The position numbers were made by a program, and so were the translations under genes. Positions 1-9,027 of a DNA stretch of 64,000 nt are shown here, piece after piece (the stretch's first letter is position 1; the number at the start of each line of letters is the position of its first letter). The DNA is from Haloarchaeobius litoreus (GTDB lineage: Archaea; Halobacteriota; Halobacteria; Halobacteriales; Natrialbaceae), in the NCBI RefSeq assembly GCF_024495425.1, contig NZ_JANHJR010000002.1:558001-622000 (forward strand), given 5' to 3'. The notes beneath the pieces were generated by a model, which was not told where the DNA came from, searched no databases, and saw nothing but the letters and a program-made list of their open reading frames with translations.

Positions 1-1300
1 AGCGGTCGCCGCCCCCGCCGTACTCGACCACGCAGTGGTTCAGGACGTTCTCCTCCGCATCCGAGTCGGAGAGGTGGATCCCGTCCCACCAGCCCGGCTC
101 CGCCGTCGTGCCCGTGAACGTGACCGGTTCGTCGGCGTTCCCGTCGGCGACGAGGACGCCGTCCTCCCACACCTCGAATCCGGTCCCTTCCCCGAACTCG
201 ACCGTCGTTCCCGGCTCGACGGTGAGGGTGGCGGCGACTTCGACCGCCCCGGTGACCACCCAGCGCGTGTCCGCCGTGAGCGTGCGGTCCTCGCCCAGGT
301 AGCCGGAGAGCTCCGCCGTCTCCACCGGTTCGTCGGGCGTGGCCGTCCCGTCCGCGTCGGGTGCGGGCTCCCAGCCACCCGCCGGGAGCAGGACGCCGCC
401 GGAGTCGAGGAGTGCGAGGCTGTCCTCGTCCAGGTCGTCGCGCCGTCGCATGAGCATCGAGTTCCCCTGTGCGTACGCCATGTCCGCCCTGAACAGCGTG
501 TCGCCGGGGAACAGCGCGTCGCCAGGGAACAGTGTATCACCAGGGAACAGCGTGTCGCCAGGGAACCAGGTGTCACCGGGGAACAGTGTATCACCGGGGA
601 ACAGTGCGTCGCCGGGAAACAGAGCGTCGCCGGGGAAGTACGAATCACCGGCGGCGTACACGGCGGCCCGCTGGAGCACGGCCGCGTCGGCCTCGCTCCC
701 GGTGTCCAGTGCATCCCCGGGGAACAGCGTTCCGCTGTTCTCCAGGAACGTCACGATCTCTCCCTCGGGAACGCCTTCGCGCACTGCGTTTGCGACGTAT
801 CGACCCTCCACGGCCTCGATGTCCTCGTCGACCAGCGCGTCTCCGGGGAAGAGTGCGTCGCCCGGGAACCGGGCGTCGTCGGGGAGTGCGTCGTCGAGCG
901 CCGAGAGTTCGCGTTCGTCGAAGCTGTCGCCGGGGAAGAAGAAGACGCCCCCGTCCAGCGAGAGCGAACCGGGCGCTGCAACCGTGCCGTCCTCGACGAA
1001 CACGTCCCCGCCGACGGCCACCTTGTCGTCTGCCGTCATCGGCGTGTACGACGGGTCCTCGACCGGTGGGTCGAGGATCTGTGCACCGGAGACGGCCATC
1101 GCCACCTCCTGGGCCTCGATGTCGCGGGTCGTCCTGTAGAACTCGTGGTCGTCCGCGTCGTCCCGACCCTCCTCAGACGTTCGCTCCGACGTCGGTTCAG
1201 TTCGGGTACGCGTGGGTGTCCCACCGTCGTCCGACTGTTCGGTACAGCCGGCGACGGCTGCCACCGTTGCGACCGCCAGAAGCTCGCGCCGTTTTAACAT
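1..1300 (-). CDS. Secreted lipoprotein with FPGD hexapeptide repeats and beta-helix domain (3' end missing)
   Basis: The gene starts at 1300 and runs off the left edge of the window, so the C-terminus is not seen. The N-terminus has KRRELL, a short hydrophobic stretch and a lipobox ending AVAGC at about residue 19, which indicates export (twin-arginine-like) and lipid anchoring, followed by an acidic and Thr-rich linker. The middle holds at least a dozen FPGD motifs, eight of them in perfect tandem (about residues 223-270). The visible C-terminal part, with phrases such as TLTVEPGTTVEFG, DEPVTFTG and HCVVEYGG, is typical of right-handed parallel beta-helix surface proteins. It probably sits on the outer face of the membrane; the substrate or partner is unknown. 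The repeat is in frame throughout, so it is translated. Confidence 0.75.
   Translation of the reverse strand, partial: MLKRRELLAVATVAAVAGCTEQSDDGGTPTRTRTEPTSERTSEEGRDDADDHEFYRTTRDIEAQEVAMAVSGAQILDPPVEDPSYTPMTADDKVAVGGDVFVEDGTVAAPGSLSLDGGVFFFPGDSFDERELSALDDALPDDARFPGDALFPGDALVDEDIEAVEGRYVANAVREGVPEGEIVTFLENSGTLFPGDALDTGSEADAAVLQRAAVYAAGDSYFPGDALFPGDALFPGDTLFPGDTWFPGDTLFPGDTLFPGDALFPGDTLFRADMAYAQGNSMLMRRRDDLDEDSLALLDSGGVLLPAGGWEPAPDADGTATPDEPVETAELSGYLGEDRTLTADTRWVVTGAVEVAATLTVEPGTTVEFGEGTGFEVWEDGVLVADGNADEPVTFTGTTAEPGWWDGIHLSDSDAEENVLNHCVVEYGGGGDR
491..634 (-). repeat. Eight tandem 18-bp units encoding FPGD(A/T)(L/W)
   Basis: On the plus strand the unit reads gaacagcgtgtcgccggg with small changes. 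Eight copies follow each other without gaps and encode Phe-Pro-Gly-Asp-Ala/Thr-Leu in the minus-strand lipoprotein gene; one unit has Trp in place of Leu. Several changes between units are synonymous (gac/gat, ggc/ggt, ccc/cct), so selection on the peptide is likely. Scattered further copies lie at about 713-733, 845-875 and 934-945. Confidence 0.9.
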
Positions 1301-1551
1301 ACGCCATATGTTAGGTCACTCAGTAAAAATGTTCTGCCCAGTGGTCTGTTCCCTCACTTCGTTCGCAGCCGGGACGGAGGCCGGGAACTCGCGTTCGACA
1401 GAAACCGACGGTTCCCGGGTTTAGCTAGCCCTGATGGCGTAGCTTGCTGTGGTTTCTGGCAGTCGCTATCTGTGGCTCCCTACCTGACGCATTACGTAGT
1501 CGACCACCGACCAGTCGGGCTGCCCATACTTTGGACGCCACGGAGACCGGG

Positions 1552-2418
1552 TCACGACAGCCAGCCCTGGAGCCAGAACACGCCTTCGACGTCGTCGCCG
1601 GGTTCGGGCACGTAGCCGTCGCAGACGTGCTCGGCGGCGTAGAGCGAGATCTCGTAGTCGGTCCCGTGGGCGTCGCGAAAGAGGGGCACACGGCAGCGGT
1701 AGAGGGTCACGTCGCCGAACTCGCACTCGCGCACCGACTCGATGCGGGTCTGGAACACGTAGTCGTCGACGTCGCCGCCGTCGAACGGGACGAAGCCGGC
1801 CATGCCAGCGGTGGAGAACTCGTGTTCGTCGTCGACGGTGAGCGTCTCGTCGTCGGCCGGGTTGAGGTCGTAGCAGAGCGCGGCGAGCTCGACCTGGCGG
1901 GGGCCCTCGATGGGTTCGTCGATGGTGACGAAGTTGGTGGCGAACAGCGAGACGGTGGCGTCGCCGAGGGTGCCGGTCAGCTGGGCTTCGGCGCCGTTGG
2001 CCCACGGGACGACCGACTGGACGGTGAGCTCGTGAGTGAGACCCTCGGCGACGGGGTAGGCGGTCCACAGCTCGCCGCCGGTGCTGGTGACGACCAGCGT
2101 GGAGACGGGGCCGGCACCGGCACGGTAGCCGACGACCGGCTCGCCGTCGCCGGTGCGCCACTCGGTCGGCATCCCGGACTCGACCGCGCCGCGGATCGTG
2201 CTGATGACGTCCATCTGCCCCGTCGTCACGGTGTCCCAGTGGCTGCCGTGGCTGCCGCTCTTCTCGTCCTCTGTGGCCTCGTTGACGCCGCCACGGGCGC
2301 GGCCCTCGGGGTCGGACGCCGGCTCCGGTGCGACCTCGGCATCGTCGTGGCCGGTCGCCGGCTGTGGCTCGGGGTCGTCGCCGCCGAAGAGGCCCCGGAC
2401 GCGGTCGAACAGTCCCAT
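1552..2418 (-). CDS. Conserved haloarchaeal protein, function unknown (288 aa)
   Basis: The frame is open upstream to 2757, but the upstream part is arginine-rich and not haloarchaeal in composition. I start it at the ATG at 2418, which gives MGLFDRVRGLFGGDD, an amphipathic opening common in soluble haloarchaeal proteins. An acidic linker of about 50 residues follows, then a mixed alpha/beta region of about 220 residues with no membrane segment and no motif I recognise. Two Cys residues late in the protein do not make an obvious metal site. Likely cytoplasmic. The preceding minus-strand gene (membrane protein) ends 95 bp upstream. Confidence 0.7.
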   Translation of the reverse strand: MGLFDRVRGLFGGDDPEPQPATGHDDAEVAPEPASDPEGRARGGVNEATEDEKSGSHGSHWDTVTTGQMDVISTIRGAVESGMPTEWRTGDGEPVVGYRAGAGPVSTLVVTSTGGELWTAYPVAEGLTHELTVQSVVPWANGAEAQLTGTLGDATVSLFATNFVTIDEPIEGPRQVELAALCYDLNPADDETLTVDDEHEFSTAGMAGFVPFDGGDVDDYVFQTRIESVRECEFGDVTLYRCRVPLFRDAHGTDYEISLYAAEHVCDGYVPEPGDDVEGVFWLQGWLS

Positions 2419-2513
2419 GTCTCGGACTGCGTGGCGACGCGTGAAGGGCTTTCCGTCGTGGGGGCGGCCGGCATCAGCAGGGGTGGGGGCGTGCGGAGGG
2501 TGGACTGCTGGTG

Positions 2514-2945
2514 TCAGACCGCATTCGACAGGTCGGCCCGCAGCTCGCCCAGAATCGTGGTGGAGAGCCCGGCGACGAGGCCGCCGAGGACCGCGAACCC
2601 GACGAACGTCCCTGCGACGAGACTGGCGATGGCGACCTCCTGCCAGAACGTGAGGAGTTCCGGTGCGGCGGTGTTGATGCCGACGTGGACGCCGTTCTCG
2701 TGGTAGCCGACTGGCGCGAACGCACCGGCGCTGGCGAGGTAGACCAGGGCGGCCCACGGCAGCGAGCCGAGGAGACCGGCGATACCGCCGGCGACCGCAC
2801 CGCGCAGGGGGTCGGTCGTGCCGCGGCCGGCGAGCCAGCCGCCGAGGGCGGCTCCGATACCCGTGGGCGCGGTCACCAGCACGGCGACGCTGCCGAGGAG
2901 TACTCGTGCGATCCGCGTCGGGAGAGGTGGCTTCGAGCGTGCCAT
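2514..2945 (-). CDS. Small membrane protein, DUF5518-like
   Basis: The 143-residue product has a basic N-terminus (MARSKPPLPTR) followed by about four hydrophobic segments rich in Gly and Ala, including GGWLAGRG and VGFAVLGGLVAGL. This is the pattern of haloarchaeal DUF5518 membrane proteins, many of which have no known function. It is divergent from the winged-helix gene at 3070 with about 125 bp between the starts. The family name is from memory; the membrane topology is what the sequence shows. Confidence 0.7.
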   Translation of the reverse strand: MARSKPPLPTRIARVLLGSVAVLVTAPTGIGAALGGWLAGRGTTDPLRGAVAGGIAGLLGSLPWAALVYLASAGAFAPVGYHENGVHVGINTAAPELLTFWQEVAIASLVAGTFVGFAVLGGLVAGLSTTILGELRADLSNAV

Positions 2946-3069
2946 CTATGTCCCGACAGATGCGGGCGACGGGTATCGTCCCGGCCGGCTGGCTTCAGGG
3001 GCTGAAGCCAGCCGAAACGTGGAGGATGGCCGAACAGTTATTGTGTGCTGTGGAGATGTCAGATTTGCC

Positions 3070-3411
3070 GTGTCCGACTCGCCAGACGTCGCCGCCCTCA
3101 CGGACCTGCTCGCCGACGACTGTGCCCGACAGATCCTCGTCGAGACGAAGGAGCAGGCGTGCTCGGCGGCCGTGCTCAGCGAGCGGATCGGGGTGTCCGA
3201 GCCGACGGTGTACCGGCGGCTCGAACGGCTCCGTGCGGCCGACCTCGTGACCGAGGAGGTGCAGGTGGTCACCGATGGGAAGAACTTCAGCGTCTACCGC
3301 GCACAGCTCGACGGCGTCGAGTTCGACCTCACCGAGGACGGGTTCGAGGTCACCGTCTCGCGCCGCCAACGGATGGCCGACCGGTTCACGCAGCTCGTAG
3401 AGGACATGTGA
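3070..3411 (+). CDS. Winged-helix transcriptional regulator (113 aa)
   Basis: I choose the GTG at 3070 because the protein composition becomes coding only from there (VSDSPDVAALTDLLADDCAR). Residues about 12-75 form an ArsR-like helix-turn-helix with the recognition segment SERIGVSEPTVYRRLERLRA. The last 35 residues (EFDLTEDGFEVTVSRRQRM) form the beta wing and a basic tail often seen in haloarchaeal HTH proteins. The stop overlaps the start of the next gene by one base, so the two are one transcription unit, and a membrane-linked sensing role is likely. The ligand is unknown. Confidence 0.85.
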   Translation: MSDSPDVAALTDLLADDCARQILVETKEQACSAAVLSERIGVSEPTVYRRLERLRAADLVTEEVQVVTDGKNFSVYRAQLDGVEFDLTEDGFEVTVSRRQRMADRFTQLVEDM

Positions 3412-3731
3412 TGATGCTCGAACTCCCACTCCAGTCGTTCGACCTGGAAACGCTCAGTCTCGCCCGCCAGCTCAGCGAGATAGTCACCATCGTGCTCGGA
3501 CTGGCGATCAGCTACATTGCCTACCGCGGCTATCGGCGGAACCAGAGCCGTGCGATGCTGTTCGTCGCGGCGGGGTTCGTCCTCATCATCGGCATCCCCG
3601 CGGTCGTGACGGTACTCCTCTACTTCCTGCTGGACGTCCCCATCGAGATCGTCAACAGCGTCGGTCAGGTGAGCGAGCTCGTGGGGATGACGGCCATCCT
3701 CTACGGCCTGTGGACCCCCCGCAGCGGCTGA
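3411..3731 (+). CDS. Small three-helix membrane protein coupled to HTH regulator
   Basis: The 106-residue product starts at the ATG that overlaps the stop of the regulator gene. It shows a short amphipathic lead, then about three membrane helices (EIVTIVLGLAISYIAYRGY, AMLFVAAGFVLIIGIPAVV with the next stretch VLLYFLL, and a last one near the C-terminus). In many haloarchaea an ArsR-like regulator is paired with such a protein, which I recall as DUF7521. The tight coupling suggests that the membrane protein modulates or reports to the regulator; this is inference. Confidence 0.75.
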   Translation: MMLELPLQSFDLETLSLARQLSEIVTIVLGLAISYIAYRGYRRNQSRAMLFVAAGFVLIIGIPAVVTVLLYFLLDVPIEIVNSVGQVSELVGMTAILYGLWTPRSG

Positions 3732-3807
3732 ACCGGACGACGGGACGGCACGACCGACAGACGGGATTGGGACAACTCATATTGTGTTCGGCCTGCTATC
3801 CTGCATC

Positions 3808-4425
3808 ATGTACGTCCGGGACGCGAAAAACAGGGAGGAAGTGTGGTTGCTGGACCACATCGAGGCCATGGGACTGGACGGTACGGCGTTCCGGTCGCGC
3901 GATTACGTCGTGGCCATCGACGAGGAGGCCGGCTCGAAGGCCGGCTTCGGACGCATCCGTGTCCACACCGCGGGCGACGGAGAGCGCACACAGAGCGGGC
4001 GGCGAGACCCCGACGAGGACGACGTCTGCGAGCTGACGAGCATCGGCGTGCTCGAGGGGTGGCAGGGCCAGGGCGTCGGCGCGCACATCATCGAGCGGCT
4101 GGTCGAGTACGCGGGCGACGCCGGCTTCGAACAGGTGTACGCGCTCACCGACGAGGGCGGCTACCTCGCGCAGTTCGGCTTCGAGGCCATCGACGTCGAC
4201 GACCTGCCGCCCGTGCTGCAGGAGCGCCTGACCGAGAAGCGCGAGTCGACGACGCCTGACGCCCGGCCGATGCGCCTCCGGGTGACGGAGCTCACCATGC
4301 CGACCCGGTTCCGCGAGCGGTTCAAGGAGGCCGGAGAGGAGGAGTCGCCGGAGCCGGAGGAGACGCCGGAGGACTTCGGCATCGACCCGGAGAAGGCGAC
4401 GTACAAGTACGATACGGGGCGATAG
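3808..4425 (+). CDS. GNAT-family N-acetyltransferase
   Basis: The product is 205 residues from the ATG at 3808; an upstream in-frame codon adds only a hydrophobic octapeptide and is not chosen. The acetyl-CoA binding motif is clear in ELTSIGVLEGWQGQGVGAHI (Q-x-x-G-x-G pattern) at about residue 70-90, preceded by the beta strand KAGFGRIRVHT. A partner beta-alpha unit (EQVYALTDEGGYLAQFGF) follows. The C-terminal 70 residues are acidic and Pro-rich and extend beyond the usual 150-residue domain. The substrate cannot be told from sequence. Confidence 0.88.
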   Translation: MYVRDAKNREEVWLLDHIEAMGLDGTAFRSRDYVVAIDEEAGSKAGFGRIRVHTAGDGERTQSGRRDPDEDDVCELTSIGVLEGWQGQGVGAHIIERLVEYAGDAGFEQVYALTDEGGYLAQFGFEAIDVDDLPPVLQERLTEKRESTTPDARPMRLRVTELTMPTRFRERFKEAGEEESPEPEETPEDFGIDPEKATYKYDTGR

Positions 4426-4458
4426 GGCGTCGTTCCGCCCTGCGAGGCCCCCTCCGTC

Positions 4459-4971
4459 TCAGGGGGTGCCCAGCTTGTCGTGTCGCTGGTAGAGGTAGGC
4501 CGCACCGACGACGATGTTCACCAGCCAGACCGCCAGCAGGACCACCCAGAGAGCGGTGCTCGGTCGCCAGTCGCTGTTCGCGCAAACGTACTGCATATCG
4601 AAGTAGGCGGCGAGAGGGAGTCCGAACCAGGCGAGCAACGTGAGGAACCCACCCAGCGCCCCCAGCGCGTCCGGTGCCGCACCGGCGATGACGAAGACGA
4701 CCACCCACAGGCCGGTGCCGCCCGCGACGGCGTACCACCAGTTCTCGGAGACGGAGCTCTCGTACTGGCGGGGCGGCGTCTGGTGCGGGGACGATGCCCC
4801 ACCGGACCCGGTCCCTTCCGCCGGAGAGCGGGACGACCGTCCCGGCGGCGGTGCGGTCGGTTTCTCGTTCTTCACGCCGCAGTCCGGGCAGATCTCGGCC
4901 GCCTTCTTGATGCGGTCGCCGCAGTTGCGACAGAACATCTCGTCGACTGCCTTCTGTCTCTTCTCGGCCAT
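4459..4971 (-). CDS. Zinc-ribbon membrane protein (170 aa)
   Basis: The N-terminus carries a CRNCG-x(11)-CPDCG zinc ribbon (residues about 14-32), then a Pro/Ser/Gly-rich linker, then about three hydrophobic helices (GTGLWVVVFVIAGAA, GFLTLLAWFGLPLAAYF, ALWVVLLAVWLVNIVVGAA). The ribbon is probably cytoplasmic and binds a partner or nucleic acid. It starts five bases downstream of the next minus-strand gene, which has the same ribbon-plus-membrane architecture, so the two were probably duplicated and are co-transcribed. Confidence 0.85.
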   Translation of the reverse strand: MAEKRQKAVDEMFCRNCGDRIKKAAEICPDCGVKNEKPTAPPPGRSSRSPAEGTGSGGASSPHQTPPRQYESSVSENWWYAVAGGTGLWVVVFVIAGAAPDALGALGGFLTLLAWFGLPLAAYFDMQYVCANSDWRPSTALWVVLLAVWLVNIVVGAAYLYQRHDKLGTP

Positions 4972-4975
4972 CGAC

Positions 4976-5383
4976 TCACCAGGTTTCCCCGTGGCGGCGG
5001 AGTTCGCTCCGGGCGTTCCCGATGATGCTCGAGGTGTGTATCGGGACGATGATGACGCCGAACAGGAGGTAGTTGAACGTCAGGAAGTTGATGATGGCCA
5101 GCCCCGTCTTCCCGACCATCAGGTAGCCGACCGGCGAGAGGAAAAAGCCCATGAGGGCGACGATTCCCTTGTCCTTCCGGGCGACCTTCCGCAGCTCGTA
5201 CGTCCGGGCGTCCGGCAGGCCCGACCCGCGAGGGCTGCGTCGTTCGGGTGCCGGCTCGATCTGGCGGACCCCGCACTCCGGACAGATCTCGGCGTGTTCC
5301 TTGATGACGACGCCACAGCTGGTGCAGAACACCTCGTCCGGGCCGACACCGCTTCGGACCTCACCATCGTCCCTTGTTGACAT
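4976..5383 (-). CDS. Zinc-ribbon membrane protein, TM2-like
   Basis: I take the ATG at 5383 (MSTRDDGEVRSG); the in-frame extension upstream enters the promoter. The zinc ribbon is CTSCG-x(11)-CPECG. After a linker come two membrane segments, GIVALMGFFLSPVGYLMVG and INFLTFNYLLFGVIIVPIHT, separated by a Lys-Thr-Gly turn, an arrangement like TM2-domain proteins. It is the first gene of a two-gene unit with 4459-4971. Roughly 145 bp upstream of it are non-coding. Confidence 0.85.
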   Translation of the reverse strand: MSTRDDGEVRSGVGPDEVFCTSCGVVIKEHAEICPECGVRQIEPAPERRSPRGSGLPDARTYELRKVARKDKGIVALMGFFLSPVGYLMVGKTGLAIINFLTFNYLLFGVIIVPIHTSSIIGNARSELRRHGETW

Positions 5384-5528
5384 TACAGACTGAGTGACAG
5401 GCGGATGGAACAAAGCGCTTGTGCCCGTTTTCCACCGGTTTCGAGTGCTGGGTTGCGACCGACGGACAGGGGTGTGACGGCGGATTCTCGTCAGTCGAGC
5501 GTCGGGCGGGTACCGGGGTCGACTGCCA

Positions 5529-5819
5529 TCACTCGGTGCCGGCGAACTCGTCGTCGGTCCGGTCCCCGACGAAGCCGTACTTGAACGCGATCCAGCCGAG
5601 GAAGCTGATGAAGAGGATGGGCGGGAGGATCATGAAGCCCCAGAGCGGGTCGAGCCCCCACCCGAGCAGGAGCACCACGTCCGCGAGGCCGAGCGCGAGG
5701 AACGGCGCGATGAACAGCGCGGCCTGCTTGCGCGACACCTCGTCGTCCTCATCGGGGATGGGTGCGCCGGCCGGGTCGACCGTCGAGTCGGGCGTCGCGC
5801 GGTCGTCGGTGCCGTCCAT
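5529..5819 (-). CDS. Small two-helix membrane protein (96 aa)
   Basis: The start is the ATG at 5819 (MDGTDDRATP). An acidic, probably cytoplasmic, N-terminus of about 40 residues ends in SRKQAALF and is followed by two hydrophobic helices, IAPFLALGLADVVLLLGWGL and WGFMILPPILFISFLGWIA. The C-terminus is polar (GDRTDDEFAGTE). I do not recognise the family. It is divergent from the 96-residue gene at 5911 with only about 90 bp between starts. Confidence 0.75.
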   Translation of the reverse strand: MDGTDDRATPDSTVDPAGAPIPDEDDEVSRKQAALFIAPFLALGLADVVLLLGWGLDPLWGFMILPPILFISFLGWIAFKYGFVGDRTDDEFAGTE

Positions 5820-5910
5820 GGCCGACGGTCGGGTCCGGACGAGCAAAAGTGCCGCGGTACCACCCTCGGAGGGACGACAGAATCTCGACGGCCGAGCCCG
5901 TAGTACGGGT

Positions 5911-6201
5911 ATGGACGCAGAGAGCGAGGCCGAGACCCGTCGCGTGTGGCTCGTCGAGCGCACCTACTCGGACGACGAGCTGAACATCGTCATCCTCACC
6001 TACGCGACGCCTGACGGCGAGTGGTATCACCGGAAGGAGCGCGCATTGACGAGCTTCACCGGCGACCAGCGTGAGACGCTCGCGGCGCTCGACGTGTCCG
6101 TCTCGAACCTCGGCCGGGTCGAGGACGACGAGGAGCGCGAGTGGTTCGCGACGGAGGCGTCGCGGATGCAGGCGGCGCACGAACCGGACGACGCCGTGTG
6201 A
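5911..6201 (+). CDS. Conserved hypothetical protein (96 aa)
   Basis: A soluble, very acidic protein with the pattern VWLVERTYSDDELNIVILTY followed by GEWYHRKERALTSF, a beta-rich core that looks like a small single-domain fold. The start ATG at 5911 is the only one that keeps the coding composition. I do not recognise a function. It ends 69 bp before the methylmalonyl-CoA mutase gene on the same strand and could share its transcript. Confidence 0.75.
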   Translation: MDAESEAETRRVWLVERTYSDDELNIVILTYATPDGEWYHRKERALTSFTGDQRETLAALDVSVSNLGRVEDDEEREWFATEASRMQAAHEPDDAV

Positions 6202-6270
6202 GCGGGAATCGTTCGACCGTTTCCGTCGGTTCGTCAAAGGTTAATGCGGAGGCCGTCGTGGCTTCGAGTA

Positions 6271-7953
6271 ATGTTCGACGAAGACGACCTCGACGCCATC
6301 CGCTCCGCCAAGGAGGAGTGGGAGGCGGACGAGGTCGAACCGGTCGTCGACCGGTTCGGCGAACGCAAGGAGACGTTCACGACAGACACGGGGGGCCACG
6401 AGGTCGACCGGCTGTACACGCCGGACGACGTGGGTGACCTCGACTACGAGGACGACCTCGGCTACCCCGGGCAGGAGCCGTACACCCGCGGCGTCTACTC
6501 CACGGGCTACCGGGGCCGACTGTGGACGATGCGCCAGTACGCCGGGATGGGAACGCCCGAGGAGACCAACGAGCGGTTCAACTACCTGCTCGACGAGGGA
6601 CAGACCGGGCTCTCGATGGCGTTCGACCTCCCGACACAGATGGGCTACAGCTCCGACGCCGCGATGGCCGCCGGCGAGGTCGGCAAGTCGGGCGTCGCCA
6701 TCGACACGCTCGCCGACATGGAGACGGTGTTCGACGGCATCCCGCTCGACGAGGTCTCCACGTCGATGACCATCAACGCACCCGCGTCGGTCCTGCTCGC
6801 GATGTACATCGCCGTCGGCGACCGCCAGGGCGTCGACCGCGAGGAGCTCCGGGGCACCATCCAGAACGACGTGCTGAAGGAGTACATCGCCCGGAACACG
6901 TACATCTACCCGCCCGAGCCGTCGATGCGCATCATCACGGACATCTTCGAGTTCTGCGCCGACGAGACGCCGAAGTTCAACACCATCTCCATCTCGGGCT
7001 ACCACATCCGCGAGGCCGGCTCCACCGCCGCACAGGAGATCGCGTTCACCCTCGCCGACGGCATCGAATACGTCGAGACGGCGCTCGACGCCGGGCTGGA
7101 TGTCGACGAGTTCGCGCCCCAGCTCTCCTTTTTCTTCGCCTCCTACAACAACATCCTGGAGGAGGTCGCGAAGTTCCGCGCCGCCCGCCGGCTCTGGGCG
7201 AAGCTGATGGAGGAGCGCTTCGACCCGGAGAACCCGAAGTCCAAACAGTTGAAGTTCCACACTCAGACCGCCGGCTCCACCCTCACCGCCCAGCAGATCG
7301 AGAACAACATCGTCCGCGTCGCGTACCAGGCGCTCGCCGCCGTCCTCGGTGGCACGCAGAGCCTGCACACCAACGGGAAGGACGAGGCGCTCGCGCTCCC
7401 GACCGAGGAGTCGGTGCGGACCGCGCTGCGCACCCAGCAGATCCTCGCCCACGAGTCCGGCGCGGCGGACACCGTCGACCCGCTCGCCGGCAGCTACTAC
7501 GTCGAGAACCTGACCGACGAGCTGGAAGAGGAGGCACGCGAGCTCATCGGCCGCATCGACGAGAAGGGAGGGATGCTCGAAGCCGTCGAGAGCCAGTGGG
7601 TGCAGCGCCAGATACAGGACACCGCCTACGACCGGCAGGAGGAGATCGAGGAGGGCGAGCGCGTCATCGTCGGCGTCAACGAGTATCAGGTCGACGAGGA
7701 GCCCGAGATGGACCTAGAGGAGGTGACCGAGGAGGACGAGCGCCGCCAGCAGGAGCGGCTCGCCTCCGTGAAGGACGACCGCGACGACGAGGCCGTCGAG
7801 GCGACGCTCGATGCGCTGCGCGGGGCCGCCCAGGGCGACGACAACCTCATGCCGTACATCGTCGACTGCGTGAAGGCGTACGCGACGGTCGGCGAGGTCT
7901 GCGACGTGCTGCGCGACGAGTTCGGGGAGTACCACCCCGGCAGCGCGCTCTGA
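6271..7953 (+). CDS. mcmA: Methylmalonyl-CoA mutase, large (catalytic) subunit
   Basis: The 560-residue product matches the archaeal large subunit that carries the substrate-binding TIM barrel but not the cobalamin domain. Hallmarks include [59 protein letters not shown] and [12 protein letters not shown]. It converts (R)-methylmalonyl-CoA to succinyl-CoA together with a separate B12-binding small subunit, which is not in this window. I start at 6271 because the nine residues before it are Arg-rich and non-coding in look. The epimerase that feeds it lies about 2.6 kb away at 10571, separated by two minus-strand genes. The C-terminal 90 residues are acidic and include a long charged linker. 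Confidence 0.95.
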   Translation: MFDEDDLDAIRSAKEEWEADEVEPVVDRFGERKETFTTDTGGHEVDRLYTPDDVGDLDYEDDLGYPGQEPYTRGVYSTGYRGRLWTMRQYAGMGTPEETNERFNYLLDEGQTGLSMAFDLPTQMGYSSDAAMAAGEVGKSGVAIDTLADMETVFDGIPLDEVSTSMTINAPASVLLAMYIAVGDRQGVDREELRGTIQNDVLKEYIARNTYIYPPEPSMRIITDIFEFCADETPKFNTISISGYHIREAGSTAAQEIAFTLADGIEYVETALDAGLDVDEFAPQLSFFFASYNNILEEVAKFRAARRLWAKLMEERFDPENPKSKQLKFHTQTAGSTLTAQQIENNIVRVAYQALAAVLGGTQSLHTNGKDEALALPTEESVRTALRTQQILAHESGAADTVDPLAGSYYVENLTDELEEEARELIGRIDEKGGMLEAVESQWVQRQIQDTAYDRQEEIEEGERVIVGVNEYQVDEEPEMDLEEVTEEDERRQQERLASVKDDRDDEAVEATLDALRGAAQGDDNLMPYIVDCVKAYATVGEVCDVLRDEFGEYHPGSAL

Positions 7954-7962
7954 GGGCGGAAA

Positions 7963-8940
7963 CTACTCGCCGCCGAGTTCGAAGTCCGCGTTCCACGTCG
8001 CGCGGCCGACCTCGGTGTCGCCGTCGTTCGTGCGGTGGACGACCGAGACGTGGGCGGGGAAGTCGGCCTCGAAGCCGACGGTCGCCTCGTAGTCGACCTG
8101 GCCGACGCACTCGACGCAGCCGTCGACGTCGTTCTCCGTGGCTTCGAGGACGAGCTCGAACACGTCGGACTCGTCGTCGTAGCCCGACTCGGCCACGTCG
8201 ACCGAGTAGCAGGGCGTCGGCGTGATGAACGTGCCCTCGACGGACACCTCCTCGTCGCCGTAGGAGACGGTCGCGGTGTGGTCCTGCGCTTCGGCGCACT
8301 GGCCCTCGCCCTGTCCGACGCCGATGGTCCGCGCGGCCGGGCTCGGGCAGGCCATCATCGTGCTGATGCCGCCGGTCTCGACGGACCAGTCCTCGGCGAC
8401 CGTGATGGATGTGAAGCCGCTGTTGCACTCGAAGTCGCCGTGGTCGAGCTGGTGCTCGGTGAGGGTGCGGCCGTCGCCCTCGACGGCGAGGGTGTACTCG
8501 GCCGGGACGTAGAACACGACGGTGACGTAGGCGTCGGCCGAGAGCGTCGTGGTGCCGAGGTCGCGCAGCTGCAGGTCGTCGGACGACCCGGGGGTCGGCC
8601 GGGTCACCTGCAGCGCGAAGTCGCGCTCCTCGTCGGCGTCGTTGCGGACGTGGACCGGAACGGGCTTGTTGTTGTCCGCGAAGGCGACGCCCTCGGGGGA
8701 GCCGATCTCGAAGCGTGCGGCCTCGGTCTGCTCGTCGGGGTTGAAGTCCGAGCCGTCGTCGTCATCGTCGTCGGTGCCGTTCGGCGTGTCGGTGCCGTCG
8801 TCGTCGCCGGTCGTCGTGCCGGGCTCGTCGGTCGTCGGTTCGTCGGTGCCGGGGCCGCCAGCGCCGGTGTCGTCGATACAGCCGGCGACGCTCACCGCGC
8901 CGATGCTCGCAAGCGAACTCAGGAGGGTCCGTCGCTTCAT
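7963..8940 (-). CDS. Tat-exported lipoprotein, function unknown (325 aa)
   Basis: The N-terminus MKRRTLLSSLASIGAVSVAGC has twin arginines, a hydrophobic core and a lipobox, so the product is exported by Tat and lipid-anchored. A Thr/Asp/Gly-rich linker of about 55 residues follows, then a beta-rich domain with two similar halves (PVPVHVRNDADEERDFALQV, then VSYGDEEVSVEGTFI), suggesting Ig-like folds. Seven or so Cys residues in the mature part (for example MMACPS, VDGCVECVG) may form disulfides outside the cell. It ends nine bases from the mutase gene, tail to tail. Confidence 0.8.
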   Translation of the reverse strand: MKRRTLLSSLASIGAVSVAGCIDDTGAGGPGTDEPTTDEPGTTTGDDDGTDTPNGTDDDDDDGSDFNPDEQTEAARFEIGSPEGVAFADNNKPVPVHVRNDADEERDFALQVTRPTPGSSDDLQLRDLGTTTLSADAYVTVVFYVPAEYTLAVEGDGRTLTEHQLDHGDFECNSGFTSITVAEDWSVETGGISTMMACPSPAARTIGVGQGEGQCAEAQDHTATVSYGDEEVSVEGTFITPTPCYSVDVAESGYDDESDVFELVLEATENDVDGCVECVGQVDYEATVGFEADFPAHVSVVHRTNDGDTEVGRATWNADFELGGE

Positions 8941-9027
8941 ACCCGGCTATACTCCCTCGGAGGGATTAACCCCTCTCCAAGCTGAAACGGGTCTTTTACC
9001 GGTCGAAACACCGGTCAAAGACGGCTT

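Noticed and set aside
35-1297. Long open frame of 420 codons on the plus strand
   Set aside because: It is the antisense of the lipoprotein gene. The minus frame has signal peptide, lipobox, repeats with synonymous variation and beta-helix motifs, while the plus frame is a GC-driven shadow.
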